DNA of 64,000 nt from Heloderma charlesbogerti. Lineage: Eukaryota; Chordata; Lepidosauria; Squamata; Helodermatidae. The stretch's first letter is position 1; each line of letters opens with the position of its first letter. The notes under the pieces are model-generated. The model saw only the letters and a program-made list of their open reading frames with translations, was not told the DNA's origin and searched no databases. The position numbers were made by a program, and so were the translations under genes. The DNA lies in the NCBI GenBank assembly GCA_026122225.1, contig JANEZZ010000305.1:420405-484404 (forward strand), read 5' to 3'. Shown here piece after piece: positions 23,215 to 35,398 of this stretch.

Positions 23215-23470
23215 TTCTATGGATGCATTCATATGTGGCAGTAAACCATCAGTCCTGGCTTAATAAGCCATAATGGGCACAAGCGGCCTGCTCAGTGCAG
23301 ACAGTCCAATCGCTCCCATTTTGCTCCTCCCTTCATGCAACTGGGTAAACAAGCCAGGAAACCACAATTAAGCACAGCTTCCCATTTCATCCAAAATAGG
23401 GACTGGGGTTAATTGTTCTCAAAGAAGCCAGGGCCTGCAAGCCAAGTTTAAAACCTGGATACTTTATTCA
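23215..23470. mobile_element. Possible foldback MITE, family F
   Basis: It has modules such as 'ctggcttaataagccat' and 'aaacaagccaggaaaccac', like those in the foldback elements at 48185-48510 and 51189-51550. Ends are not clear. Confidence 0.35.
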
Positions 23471-24339
23471 TTGTGATCCTGAATATACTTAAATTAACAA
23501 AGAGAGTGGTGCTACATGGGCACTGGAAAACAACCCAGACTTTTGCACAAGTGATAGCACCGCCATGCGTTACTACAACTGCACTGGGAAAAGCCACCAT
23601 TGCCTAGGGCAAGGCTGCAGAACCTCTGGCCTGTGCGCCTCCTTGGGGTTCCTTCAGGGCAGGGCTTGGCCTCCAAGGCCCACCCCCTAGAGGAATGCCT
23701 CCTGGGAAAATCCTTCCTGTTACCTCCAATCTCAGGTCAGAGATAACAGTAGGGATATGGATGGCAAGTGGATGGCACTGGGAGGAGTGGCCACTCTTCC
23801 AAGTGCCAGCTGAGTCCTTGAGGACAGCAGATGTTCCTTCTAGCACAGCCAAGTCCTTTTTTCCATGCTGAGAGAAACACTGATATCTGTACCTCTCTCA
23901 GCATGGGGAAAGGCAAAATAGGCAGAGGCAAAGCAATGCATGATCCGGCCTGTGGGAGCAATTTGTCCCCTCACCTCAAATTGGTTTGGCGCCCCGGTCT
24001 AGTGGTAATACACAAACCCATCTCATATCAGGAAGCCTGGTGATGATGCAGTGAGTGGAACTGGCCTGAACTGAAAAACACCTTCAGGCTGTTGTTCAGT
24101 GCTTTTGTCAAGGGCTCCTTGGAGGCCTCTCTCAGTCTAATCCAGTAGCCAAGTCCAGACACAGACAAGGGGATTCTTTTCAAAGCTTTATTCTTCTTTT
24201 ACAACTTAACTCTACTGTTAGCAACTAGACATGAGCAGCAGAGTACCTATGCCCTAAGTTGGAACAGTTGGTCCCCGTTTGAAGGAGAATCACTGGCAGA
24301 CCCTGAACTTATGGGCTAGGGAGAGTCCCTCCCCCTTTC

Positions 24340-24490
24340 CCTTGGATCCTCTGGGCGCAACCGTTGTTTGCGCGCCAACCGGGCACTACGCCTCCTTTCC
24401 GCGCCCTCCATTTGGCGCTGCTCCCTGCGTCGGCGTCGTGCGTCCAGCAAGTCTGCTTCCCGTGCTCTCTCACTCCCGGGACTGCTATCT
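24340..24490. other. Small CpG-rich segment
   Basis: CpG is frequent here ('gggcgcaaccg', 'gcgcgccaacc', 'cgtcggcgtcgtgcgtcc') against a CpG-poor background. I see no open frame that I trust and no promoter motif, so it may be a fragment of a young repeat rather than a promoter. Confidence 0.4.
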
Positions 24491-24659
24491 ATGCTAGGAA
24501 TGCCGGTGGGAGGAATCCCTGCCAGCTGTTGGCCCTGGGAATGATGAGCACGCTCCTCTCCCAGGAGCGGCTACTCTTCCTCGGAATCAAAACTACTCTG
24601 GGATTCTATGGGCTTAGTGCCCACCCTGACAGCTTTTGGCCTCCACAGGGCTAGTTGAC

Positions 24660-26194
24660 TCCATGTAACTCAATGCATTTGATAGATTGTCGTTAGGGAG
24701 TTCTAGTACACATCCCTTGTACACATCCTCTCTTCTGTCCTCCCTTCCTGTGTGTGTAAAATGCTGAACACTGTTGCCATCCATCTCTCAGCAGGGATAG
24801 AAAATAGGTAGGGTTTAGCATCTAGCAGAGAGCATAACAAGAGTCTTGCATAGGGATCCGAACAGCACCCATCTGCAGTACTGCATATATATCCATAAAA
24901 CAGGAATCCAACTCCTATGAAGCTCAGACAGCTCTACTATTGCTGCACCATCTCTGACCTGGAGGTGAATGGGTTGCAATCCAATATTATCAAATTTTAA
25001 GCAAGCATCTCTGAGCTCAGCTGTGCATCAATTTGAGTCTAGCCCCTTGTTCTTTGTGCCAGGACCCTACTCATATCCCAATAACTTCCAGTTAAGGGGA
25101 AAGCTCTAGAACTAGGTGGAGTTGAGGGGCATCCCTTATGCTGATAGGAGAGGAAGGTACATCTCAGTTTTCATTCAAAGCAGCTAGAAAAGCAAGCAAG
25201 TGGCAACCTCAAGTGACCCTCCCACCAAGCAGGCAGCTTTTGTTGCATAATGTTCACACCCATTAAGCCCAAGGAGACAACACAATCAGGCAGCCTGGTG
25301 AAAAGAAGCAGCGTAACAGGAGGGGTTCTATGGCATGATCAATTAAAAAGTTCCAGCAGCCTCCATAAAAGGGCAACATACCTCATTCATGGGCAGCCCC
25401 CCTTCCCACAGCTTCTGTGAGAGGAGATGCTGTCTCAGGGTTTAATACAGAGAATGCTACACTTATTCCATGAAAATCAGCAGGAATTAATCACAAGACA
25501 CAGAGAGCTAAATAAAATCCTGGGGTGAACTGCTTACTTATTTTTAGTGCTAGATGTAAGCAAAACATGGTTTGATGGTCTCTAAAGAAGATTCTAAATC
25601 CCTATAATCTATGTTATGACATTGCTCTCCTTTAAAGTGGTATGAAACTAGGGCTGTCTGAATCACCAATGAGCACCTAATAAATGACAAAGTTACTGAC
25701 TTTGTTTTACCAACAAACCAGTCTGCTCAGGTTGACTGAGTGTTCAATTTGGATTCAAGAAGAGTGGATTCAATTAGAGAGCTTGGGAATAGCCTTGAGG
25801 CAAGAGGTCATCTCTCCTGCTTCTGTAAAGTAGGAATAGTGTTGCATTCAAAAGGAATCTGTAAGCATTCGTGGGGGTGAAAGAAGAGAAGAGGGAGAAG
25901 ACAGCTGGGTAGGAAACTGATTTAAACATTGGTCAGACAGAATAATCTTTGGAGGAAAGAGATCCAGAAAAGTGGGAGGGTAATTACATCAGAACAGGTA
26001 GATGGCAAAAAAGATCAGGAAGGGTGGCAGAAAAAACTTCCACAAATTTTAAGACGTTAAAGAACCACCTTCAGTTTTGGGAGCCAAGCCAAAAATTAAC
26101 TTCCAGTCCTAAAATTGAAAGGGAAGGACGTATAAAAGTAAATCACCCCATTCTGTTGACCCACTTTTAATGTTAATATTTTCATACTTGCGGG
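24660..26194. other. No recognised feature
   Basis: Ordinary A/T-rich sequence before the inverted repeat, with nothing I can assign. Confidence 0.4.
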
Positions 26195-26466
26195 TCCTGA
26201 ACAACACACTTGATTGATGAAAGGAAAGTGGTATTATGTGCTGGGATTGCTATCCTCACAGAGGAGAGATAAAACTTCAAGGTTACGAGATACATCAGGA
26301 CCATTTTCAAGGTGGGTGCACTTTCAAAAATTAAACAAAAAATGAAAGCCTTTAAAATGGTCCTGATGTATCTCGTAACCTTGACGTTTTCTCTCTCCTC
26401 TGTGAGGATAGCAATCCCAGTACATAATACCACTTTCCTTTCATCAATCAAGTGTGTTGTTCAGGA
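26195..26466. repeat. 113-bp inverted repeat with a 46-bp loop
   Basis: Arms 26195-26307 and 26354-26466 are reverse complements with 3 mismatches in 113 and no gap. Pairing continues into the loop: 26309-26312 with 26349-26352, then, after an 8-base bulge, 26321-26325 with 26344-26348. An RNA from this stretch would form a stem of roughly 120 pairs. The minus-strand open frame across it (26182-26451) is an artefact of the symmetry. Confidence 0.95.
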
Positions 26467-27276
26467 TAACTGTTTTCTTCATTCCAAGTAAGTTTTCTGA
26501 TATTATTTCCCACTACCAGAAGTACTACTTTCAGGTCAAAATGGAAAAACTATTTTAAAATCATTTTACAATTATTCTATACATAAACCTGCCACAGAGA
26601 CATTTTACCTTCTGAAACCACTTCAGTAAAAGTGTTTTCCTGCAAAAGCTCCCCAGAGCGGTAGAAGAATGTGCTGAAAAATTAGGATTGAGGGATTCAG
26701 TGCTTAGCAGTGTGCTTTGACATAGTAATAGGATTTCTTTTCAACTTCAGAAAGTCCAGAAGGTGATCCGAGAAAAAGTTTGTTAACTGAGGAAGACCAC
26801 AAAGTTTCAAAGTATTTTGTCTGGTGGAATATATAAAATGCTTTATACTAACTTTAAAATGAAAACCTGTACTTTTCCGCCACTTGCTCAACTCCATCCA
26901 GACTGCAGAAGAAACTTGGATGCTCTTCCAAGCTTTATTTAGCAGTCTGCCCATCGCATTGTCCCCAAAGATACAATGTAATCGTTTGTAATTACATGCA
27001 GCTTATCATTATTATCATGCACTTGTGGCATTTGGCAGATTTTATGAAAATGTATTAATGCAAATTATTTGTTTTCCATTTCATTAGGTAGAACTCCATG
27101 CATACATGTAACCCCAATACTGCAGTAGTCACAACATTGCAGCAGTGTCACAAATTAGCAACAAATCTAATCGATACCAAAGGATGAAACATGCTGGGTG
27201 CACCAAAGACTTCCAGTCATGAATAAGAGAACAAGAGAAAGAAACCACAGGAGTGGATAAGGCACAGTCTCTATCT

Positions 27277-27722
27277 CTGGAGTTTCCAGCATGGTGGCCG
27301 TGGGCACCAATATGCCCACAGAAACTTTTCTTGGTGTCCACCTGGTTACCTGCCCCACCTGATTTTTATTTTATTCATTAAAGAAATAATCAAAAATGGG
27401 TGTGTGTTTTTTTTAACTGGGAGGCTGGCATGCTGCAAAGCGAAAAGCTGCCTTCCAACACCTTCTTTATTTGGGTTCATAGGAGTGGTTTCGAGTTTTG
27501 GAGCTCAGACCTCACCTTTGCCTTGTACTTGGGCAAGTTATTTTGTTTAGTCTCACTGGCTTGTTTTATGGAAAATTTTTGTGACCGGCCACACCCACCT
27601 TGGCAGCGATTTCATGAATAGGCAAGCCCCCTGCCCCCATCGGTAGCTATTTAGTGAGAGCACCCACAACACTTCCAAAGTTCCAAATGTCCCCACTGAT
27701 CCAAAAAGGTTGGGGACCCCTG
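27277..27722 (+). mobile_element. hAT-type MITE, family D, copy 2 (446 bp)
   Basis: The left end CTGGAGTTTCCAGCATGG and right end GGTTGGGGACCCCTG are inverted. Flanks 'ctctatct' and 'ctctattc' fit an 8-bp target duplication with two changes. Interior landmarks are 'ttttggagctcagacctc' and 'aactgggaggctggc'. Confidence 0.78.
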
Positions 27723-28400
27723 CTCTATTCGATACTGCAACATGCAACTTCTCCTTACCACACAGGCATGCACAATCTGTGGCTCATCAAGCCAACTGCA
27801 GCTCACATACTGTAGTTTGTCAGATGCAAGGTAATGTCCCTATTTTTGTAGTTCCAGGCCAACAGTATTAACAGATGATTTATCAAGCCCCCTGGTGGGC
27901 CACCACAGATGGCTAGTAGGCAATGTTTGGCAGGACATAAGCTGCGCAGACCTGCACTAATTGCTTGCATCCTAACAGAAAGACGTTTACTGCCCAAGAT
28001 AGCTTTATTCCACACACTTGAAGTTTGTTAAGGTCTGCAATGGTCACCAAGTTGAAGTGTGTGTCAAAGAAAACCAATACTCCAAGTAAATTTGCAGGTC
28101 TGGAAAGACTCCTTCATTCCACCTCGGTCAAATGTTACACTAGCATCCCTGCCACTCACACCAGGACAAGACCTTTATGCCACTCTGAGATTGTGTACTT
28201 GTGTCAAAGGGAATAATAACTAGAGATTTCATTCACTGAAAGCATGTAGATTACAGGTTTGTCAAGATATAAGGGCCCAGCGGCATTCTAGCTTTTAAAT
28301 GCCTGAGCGCTGCTTCTGATCACCTTTGGGTCCAAGCTCACCACTGTGTGAAAAACTGCTTGCTGCATTGATTCATGCTGACGTATCCAAACACTTAAGA

Positions 28401-28428
28401 CAGGCAGGCAGGCAGGCAGGCAGGCAGG
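28401..28428 (+). repeat. (CAGG)7 microsatellite
   Basis: Seven tandem CAGG units. Confidence 0.95.
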
Positions 28429-28731
28429 TCCCATCCGTCTGGCTGGAGAACTTTATTAGCTTGCATAACTAACTCATGCAAGTTCAGCACCCACACTAAC
28501 TTTAGAATCCTCACTCCCAAGGATTTTTTTAAATGTCTATGACAAAAGATTACTGATTTTAATTAATTTAGTATTTCCATGTGGCTCCTTCTTCAGAGAA
28601 CACTGCTAAGCAGTGGAATCCCCTTCTCCAGCACATTCGTCTGCCATTTGGGTGGCTTTTACAGGAGAACATAAGCCTACAAATGTTTTCAGAGATCTTT
28701 TCGATGCGTATGGACCAAGCATCAACTCTAC

Positions 28732-28940
28732 CTGACTGGCTGTTCCTCATACGAATGGCTTTGGCCTTAGCCAGCTCCAGTGCAGTGACCCACCGCTGCC
28801 GCTCCACTTCTGAGGCAGCCTTTAGGTGGTAAGTCCTTCCCCCATTAGAAAGGACAATATTACAGGAGTCCTCCGTATCAATGTGAGCCGTTGACAGGTT
28901 GATGGTTCCCCGACAGGTGTGAGCCATTTCAGCTTGAGTC
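28732..28940 (-). CDS. OSBP2: OSBP2-like exon: C-terminal part of the PH domain
   Basis: This is one internal exon of 209 bp of an oxysterol-binding-protein family gene. These cytoplasmic proteins bind sterols and phosphoinositides and act at membrane contacts; the PH domain targets the protein to membrane lipid. The frame reads 'TQAEMAHTCRGTIN', 'LSTAHIDTEDSC', 'RTYHLKAASEVERQRW' and 'VTALELAKAKAIRM', covering the last PH strands and the C-terminal helix with its conserved tryptophan. The acceptor is 'ttccttgcttttgcag' (AG at 28942-28941) and the donor is CAG|GTAGAG (GT at 28731-28730). The exon begins with the last base of a codon and ends with the first, so both flanking introns are phase 1 or 2 rather than 0. 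'NLSTAHIDTEDSC' fits OSBP2/ORP4 better than OSBP as I remember them. No neighbouring exon was found in the window. Confidence 0.85.
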
Positions 28941-30224
28941 CTGCAAAAGCAAGGAAAGGAGTGTAAGGGCTCAAGTGGTCAATGCTAGCAAAAAATGCAC
29001 TCCAGACAGTACTTTTCTAAGCACCGAAAACACGATTTACAGTATTGCATGGGGGAAACTCCCTTCCACCTAGGAAACATGACTGCAGTTGAGCCACAGA
29101 ATGCTAACATCACCTTCACTGTGGAATTCTATTTTATGACATTTGAGATTCGTAACTATTTTGTCTTGTTTTTAAAACAGAGCAAGTTCTGGGCTCTCAT
29201 GACTGCAGGCAAGAAGCTAAACATGGCTGAAAAACATGTTAGTGATCCACACCTATCTGGCTCAGTTTCTATATTCTTGAGCATATGAGAAGTATTCTTG
29301 TTTTGTGCAAAACTTCTCAGTTTGCATATTTCATTCTGAACTAAGGGCTGCACCCAAAGAACAAAAGGAAAATAGCCCCTGGAGATGTCCTGCAAATGCT
29401 GCATTATTGTTCACGCAATTATATATTTGCCAGAGTCTATAGCATATAGTCTATAGCAGAGTCTATAGTTCTCAAGCATCTGCTTGAACAAGCAAATCAT
29501 CTTCTTTGGATTTAGTTTCACCTCCATTATGCAATATGCTGCCACAATAGCCCTGTCATGAGCAGACAATACCTTTTCCGTGCAGAAGAACACATTTAGA
29601 ACTACCTCCCATGTGCATGGGATAGTTTTTCCACTCCCCCCCCCCCGACTTTGGAATGTGACAAGTGTGGTGATGGCAAAAGGAGAGGTGTGCACAAAAG
29701 GAGAACAACAAAAGGTATGTGGGATGGAGAACTTCAGATGCTTTGCCACCTTCACTCTCTGTAAAGGGTTGTGAAGCTGTGGTAATATTTAGAAAGAAGA
29801 AATGAAAGCCTTCTTAGAAAAAAACAAGAGCCTGCAGATTCTGCATGAAGTGCCAGATTTTACACATGTGGAATAGCAGAAGTGCCCCATCATAGTTAAC
29901 TGCAATATATTATACATCATACCATACAAGCTACACATTCCCTTAACTTTTAGTTCTATAAAATTGAGCTGATTACCAGAACTATAAGCATTAATCTAAA
30001 ATTAGCATAACCTTAGTTAGCATGATGAAACTCGTTTTCTTTTCGCAGACTATCACCAGTCCCAGATATGTTCTATATGGAAGCTTGGTGATAGGGAGTC
30101 ACTACTGCATGTGACAATTTGCATGAAATCGTATATTTCTAAGTCTTGAGAGGCAAAACTGCACTACTGGGGCAGGGGGAATGCTTTTAATAATAACAAC
30201 TGACACATCTAGGGAGCAAGGGAG
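28941..30224 (-). other. Probable intron upstream of the OSBP2-like exon
   Basis: It follows the splice acceptor on the minus strand. It contains a C-run at 29637-29646 and a local repeat of 'gtctatag' near 29430-29470. I recognise no coding segment or element. Confidence 0.5.
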
Positions 30225-30705
30225 AGTTTGTAATGACAGCCCATGAGTTCAACAACTCATGGGCTGTCAGGGACGAACGTGAGAGAGCAGGCACAAACCA
30301 TGGGTCTGGGTTTGGACATCATGCTCACCAACCTACAAAGGAGCCAATCATGGGTTGCTGAGTAAAAGCGGAAATGGCAGGTGTGCAGGAGACAGTGCAC
30401 TCACTTTCTCTTGCTCGTGCACGACAACCCATGGGTTGTTTAAACCACGGGTTCTTGTTACATGTGAACCAGGTCTCTGACCTGGTTTGTACATAACTAC
30501 CACCCAAGGGCTGTTTTAAACATAGTTTGTTGTTGGGTTAAAACTCTCAGTTGTTTCTCCTTCAACAACCCAGAGTGCTGGGTTCGCACATCATAGGAAC
30601 AACCCAGGAATGGGGTGTTCCTGGGTTGCTTAACAAAGAGAAGTGGGCATAGCACAGTCAGTCACTAAAACAACCTATGGGTATTGTTTGTGCCTGAACC
30701 GGGCC
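30225..30705. mobile_element. Foldback MITE cluster, family F
   Basis: It begins with a perfect 15-bp hairpin (30235-30249 with 30254-30268, loop CAAC). It also has 'acatgtgaaccaggtctctg' facing 'acctggtttgtac', and modules 'caacccatgggttgttt' and 'gcctgaaccgggcc'. The same modules occur at 35399-35759, 42909-43342, 48185-48510 and 51189-51550. Confidence 0.55.
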
Positions 30706-31754
30706 AAACAAGCTGCCCCCAAGGTTAGTCTTTTTGCTCTCCATTTCTTATAAAGATATTTCATTGTCCTGCACACCCTTGCAAAGCACATCCAAATCAA
30801 TATGTGCCTAAGAACAAACTGAGTTCTCCAAGATTCAACTACCTCTATAGCTGGCATTTTCAAAGATAATCTGCTTGCCTTGCTGTGTTCCCCAGAGCTC
30901 AAAAATATTTAAGATTTTTCTTTAAGCTTTCTATCAAGAAGAATTTCCCAGCAGTAGTTATATTTGGAAACATAGAAGTCAAACACATAGTGGATGTTTT
31001 GAAAATTCCTGAATATACGAAAACAGTGAGGTTGTGGGCACTATACACACAGCAAAAGGAATGGGTGAGGAGGGAAGAAAAAAACAAGCAAATTTAGTGC
31101 CAAATGATGTTACCAAAAGTCACACAATTGTTGTTCATATGAACCAGCTGGAATAACTGCTGAGGAAAACAGGTCCTGGGACAGGAGGAGCCAAATGATG
31201 GACCAAGCCAGGAAGAGAGCCAGGGGTTCTGACTGATCCACAGCACAACTAAGAAAATGCTGTCTTAGACAGAAGCAAACAGGTGCCACCAATACAACTA
31301 CAGACATTTCAGCCTAGCAGCTGGTTCAGCTTCTGAATCTTTCACACTGTAGGATACATCACTGCCCAGTGACAAGGATGTGACCAAAAAAAGGGGTGGA
31401 AGAGAAACTGAAGACAGAGTATTCACACTCAGATGGAGGGAAAACAGGTATGACTGCCCCACTCCATGCCAGGACATCTTACTGTGTTGCACCAGGGCCT
31501 ATTCTCAACGTGCACACTCAACTCTTTCCATGACACCCGCCACTTCAAACATATACATGTGAACATATGCATTCTATACTTGGTGAGCTAGCAGGACATG
31601 GGGAAAAAATCAATATATTTTTTCATTTTATATCAGCAGACACAGAGTGATCTCAACTTCAGGCTTCAAGATTGTTTTTCAGTTGTTGTTTTAAGAACCA
31701 ACTGTTGGGGGAGAGACATAGAAATCTGTGTCATATCTGGTTTGTCTCTAAGGT

Positions 31755-32457
31755 ACAAAGTCGACATATAGTGTACTCTGTCCAGGTTTCTGGGCACTAC
31801 ATTTTAAGAAGGATATTGACAAACACTCCAGAGAAGAGTGACCAGAATGCTGAGAGTCTGGAAACCAAGTCCTAACAGGGCAGAGGATATGTTTAGCAAG
31901 AAGAGAAGATTAAGGGGAAGCATGATAGCTATGGCTGCACATCCTCATTCACAGGGACATGCAACTTCCATATATACACATGTAACAACTCACACAGGTT
32001 TAAGGAAGCCTTTAACCTGAGGTGTGGTAAACACACAACAGACTTATGCACTGTGCTTTTCTGGGCAACAGTTACTGTTCAGATGGGGAAATTAGCTCAG
32101 ACACTGGTTCAAACTCCAAGAATATGAACTTTATTTTTACAGCTTTTTGTTCTCAAACACATACGCATGCTCATTCTTTACAGAGGAGAAAATTGGCCTG
32201 ACAGTATACTCACACCCTAGCACATTTGCTGTAGATTTCAGCTAACCAGTAGCAGAAACATTCTGAGAGCTATTTGGCAGTGAAACAAACTGCTTCAGGA
32301 GGTGGTGGGTCCTCCTTCACTAGAGATATTTAAGCAGAGGCTGGATGGCCATCTCTCAGGGGTGCTGTAGCTGCATCCTGCATTGCACAGCCTGCACTGA
32401 GAAGGGGGTTGGACTAGATGATCTCCAAAACCCCTTCCAACTCTTATGATTCTATGC
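31755..32457 (+). mobile_element. Old CR1 3' end, internally disrupted
   Basis: At 31770-31930 the sequence resembles the CR1 protein region 'EYCVQFW...' and 'KRRLRGDMIA'. At 32225-32457 it resumes with 'LQEVVGPPSLE', 'RLDGHLSGVL' and the 3' UTR 'gggggttggactagatgat', ending in 'cttatgattctatg'. The middle (about 31950-32220) is either an insert or strongly diverged. Confidence 0.65.
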
Positions 32458-33509
32458 TTTTCTAATGATGCTTTTGTAGAGCTGCTGTGTTTAACATATT
32501 TCAATGTGATGATTTTCAGGTGTTCTTAATATTTTGTTATAAGCCACCCCAACAATATATTTGAAAGAGGAGTAATAAATCTGAATGAATGAATAAATAG
32601 AATAACTCACAATATTGCCACAGATCTCAGTATGTAGCAAATTGCACATGTCTAGCCAAAGCTTTTCTGTGGGAATCAATCATTTGAGAATTACCAACAT
32701 ACGCATATTCCCAGAGGATAATTTCACCACCCAGATCACTTTGTATACAAGCCAAAATGGCTGAAATGGATTCCAGAGTATGTTAACATCCCTGGTCCCT
32801 GCTAAAGAAACAGACCTTTAAAAAGCAACTTAAAAAAAAGAAGACTTGATATAGACATGTTCCAAGTGCTCCCAGCAGACACTCAGAAACCACCTCATCT
32901 ACAGCCACGCACAAAGCCCTAAAGGTGCCGTTCAGCAGCAAATGCCCCAGTATTTGGACAGCTTTTCCTATTCAGCGCTAGCATCTCAATGATTGCATAA
33001 CAAAAAGACACAGGCAGGTTTCCAATCCCAGTTTTGAGATAATCCTAGAGAAGCATGTATGGAGAAAAGTCAAGTGCTGTCCTGGATTCATACACATACT
33101 AGAAGGTAAAAATAAAGCTGAATGCCCACCCTCTACCATATTTGCTGGGATTAACAAACAAAAGGGAATTAGTATGGATAAAGAATTAAGAAGCAAATGT
33201 TTCTCCAAAGTACACAGGGAATACTGTTTTACAAAGTGTTTACATAATACTCACACGACCAATAGTAAAGCATCATGCACCTTAGTAAGTAGAATACAAG
33301 CTGCTCACAAGTACCCCATTCATATTAATTCTGAGATTTGAAGAGACAAGACAAATGGGATCTCCCCTGCAGGGTCACCTTCATCATGAAGCAACCAGAA
33401 GACCACCGATCCGGGAAAATGCATGGTCTGGTCATGACAAAGAGACAAAGGGAAGTTGAAAGGGAGAACCAAGAGTTCACTCTGTCCAGAAAGCTTAGGG
33501 AAGAAGCAC
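32458..33509. other. No recognised feature
   Basis: A possible L2-type tail ('ataagccaccccaacaatat', AATG-rich end) lies at 32535-32600. The rest shows nothing I can assign. Confidence 0.35.
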
Positions 33510-33680
33510 AATAATAGAAGCTCAGCTAGAAAATATATGGCAAATCAGGATAGGGGCCACCAAGTCTAGGAGGATATCAGCGTGGTTTGTAAGGAGTCAA
33601 GGAAGCTACAGGGAAGAAAACTGAAGTCTTGCCTAATTTTAACCTCCACAGTTACAGTGGAGAAGCCAATAACATGTAAG
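33510..33680 (+). mobile_element. CR1/L3-like LINE fragment
   Basis: 'atagaagctcagctagaaaa', 'atcaggataggggccaccaag' and 'tctaggaggatatcagcgtgg' line up with 8454-8530 of the old LINE ('ctagaagcccagctaaaatg', 'aggaccaagtccaagagg'). No frame is preserved. Confidence 0.6.
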
Positions 33681-34156
33681 CAGAGACTCTGAAAGTGAAG
33701 ACTGAGTTATGGTCCATTCAAAGATGCTTAGAATCACTGCCTCAACACATGCAGATCTATGCATTGAATACAACATCAAAATAAAATGAAATAAACCATG
33801 GGGATTCAGAAAGAAGATGCTGAAGACTACAAATGTTCTTTCCCTGTCAAAGTAAGAAAGGAATTAAACCCAACACTTATTTTGTCTGCCTAGTCTCCAC
33901 CTTGCTATCAACGAGAATACTTCTATAGTGTTTACACCAAGGTTAGATACACATTGTATTTTGCTCTTCCACAGGTTTGAGGATGTGATCAGACTTCCCA
34001 TCTCTATGAGGCTGCCCAGAAGATAATATAGTTGATGCATGATACAACATAAAAATGATTTGCAACTATCTGAACCGAGAGCTTTGAGAGAGCACAAAAG
34101 GGGTCACCCTCATGAAGAGCAGGCATTTAAGGAGGAGAAATTGAGCCCTTGTCCAG

Positions 34157-35077
34157 GAGGTGTCTCCACGACAAAACGAGACACGAATGGTGGCTTACCC
34201 AGATTTTTCAACCCCATGCAGGGCTCCACGAACAAGCGCACCACACTATTCTAAGTCGCTTCACAGGAACATATTTCCGGGTGGGGTGGGGGGACTGGCG
34301 TGAACGTCATCATGGCAGGGGCCGCTCAACCAACAAGAGGTTCCTCCCCCACCCCCCATCCAGGCTCTAACCCCCCTTCTCCTTCCCCTGAAGCTCCCGT
34401 AATGCGAAGGAGTGAAGCTTCGCATTACTTCCTCACAGCAACAAAGCAAACAATAAAGAAATGCAGCATCGATATTTAGGGATCAGGCCTCATTGACCAC
34501 AATTGCACAATTGCAGGATACTGAGATAGTGAGACAGGGGGTATAGGAATTGCTGGCAAATGTGCAATAGTGAGATAGGGGGTGTAGGTACTGCTGACAA
34601 AACTGCTATTTCGCTTTAATGCTTTACTTTTTTAAAGAAATGTTAGCGGTTGCTCGGAGCACACCTACACTTTGCAGGGCTGGCCACCAGAGTTTAGTGG
34701 CAGGCAAGGTGAAATAAATGCCATGAGGCACCTCAGAACTCAAGACGGCCAGCTGTGAAATGGCAGAAACATCGGGGAAACACAGGTGGGGAAAACATTG
34801 GGGAAACACCCCTTGACCGGGTTAGTGAGGCCACAGCTAGGTGAAAGACACACCCCTGGGCAGGGAAATAATGCCAGAGTAAATGTGGAGGGTGGTGTAC
34901 GCAACAGAAGCGCAGACAAGCCGAATTAAGGAAAACAATCAGACTAAAAGTAGTCTCAGAAGAACCAGCTTTTGAGTGCAAAACTCCAGGGTGGCTACGA
35001 GATGGCCATCACATCATGTGTCCCAAAAAACCCACAAACGCAGCAACCTTGTGGTAAATCACTCGTGGAGACACTCC
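34157..35077. mobile_element. Unidentified ~920-bp element with inverted ends
   Basis: The left end GGAGGTGTCTCCACGA and right end TCGTGGAGACACTCC are inverted with a one-base gap. Inside are a perfect 11-bp hairpin (GTAATGCGAAG / CTTCGCATTAC, near 34399-34430) and two imperfect copies of a ~60-bp unit with 'atagtgaga.aggggg' near 34524 and 34568. There is no recognisable protein. It could be a MITE, but its superfamily is unclear and no target duplication was confirmed. Confidence 0.45.
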
Positions 35078-35398
35078 CATAGTCTGCCCTTATCTTAATC
35101 AGCAGTGCATTTCCCCATCTACATGGGGTGATTGTACTAGCTGACAGTGGAACAATCTGCAACTTTATTTCTACAGCTGCTCTTCTGCATCATTTCTGTA
35201 ACATTTTTCGACACATGGACCCCTTTACTAACTTCACATAGTTTATCCTCACTACCCATGTGAGCCCAGCTCCCCAACCTGGGTTGACACATGCTCCCAA
35301 CCTGCCATCATCAAGAGAGATTCTGCCCCCTCCTTAGGCCTTGTGAATTAATTGGGGGCAGGGGCGAGAAAGATTGGGAAGAAAAATGTGGCGCACAC

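Noticed and set aside
24340..24490. Possible CpG-island promoter
   Set aside because: It is short, with no coding sequence, TATA-like element or exon next to it. A young CpG-rich repeat fragment is as likely.
26182..26451. 89-codon minus-strand frame
   Set aside because: It spans the two arms of the inverted repeat, so its ends mirror each other. No coding signature.
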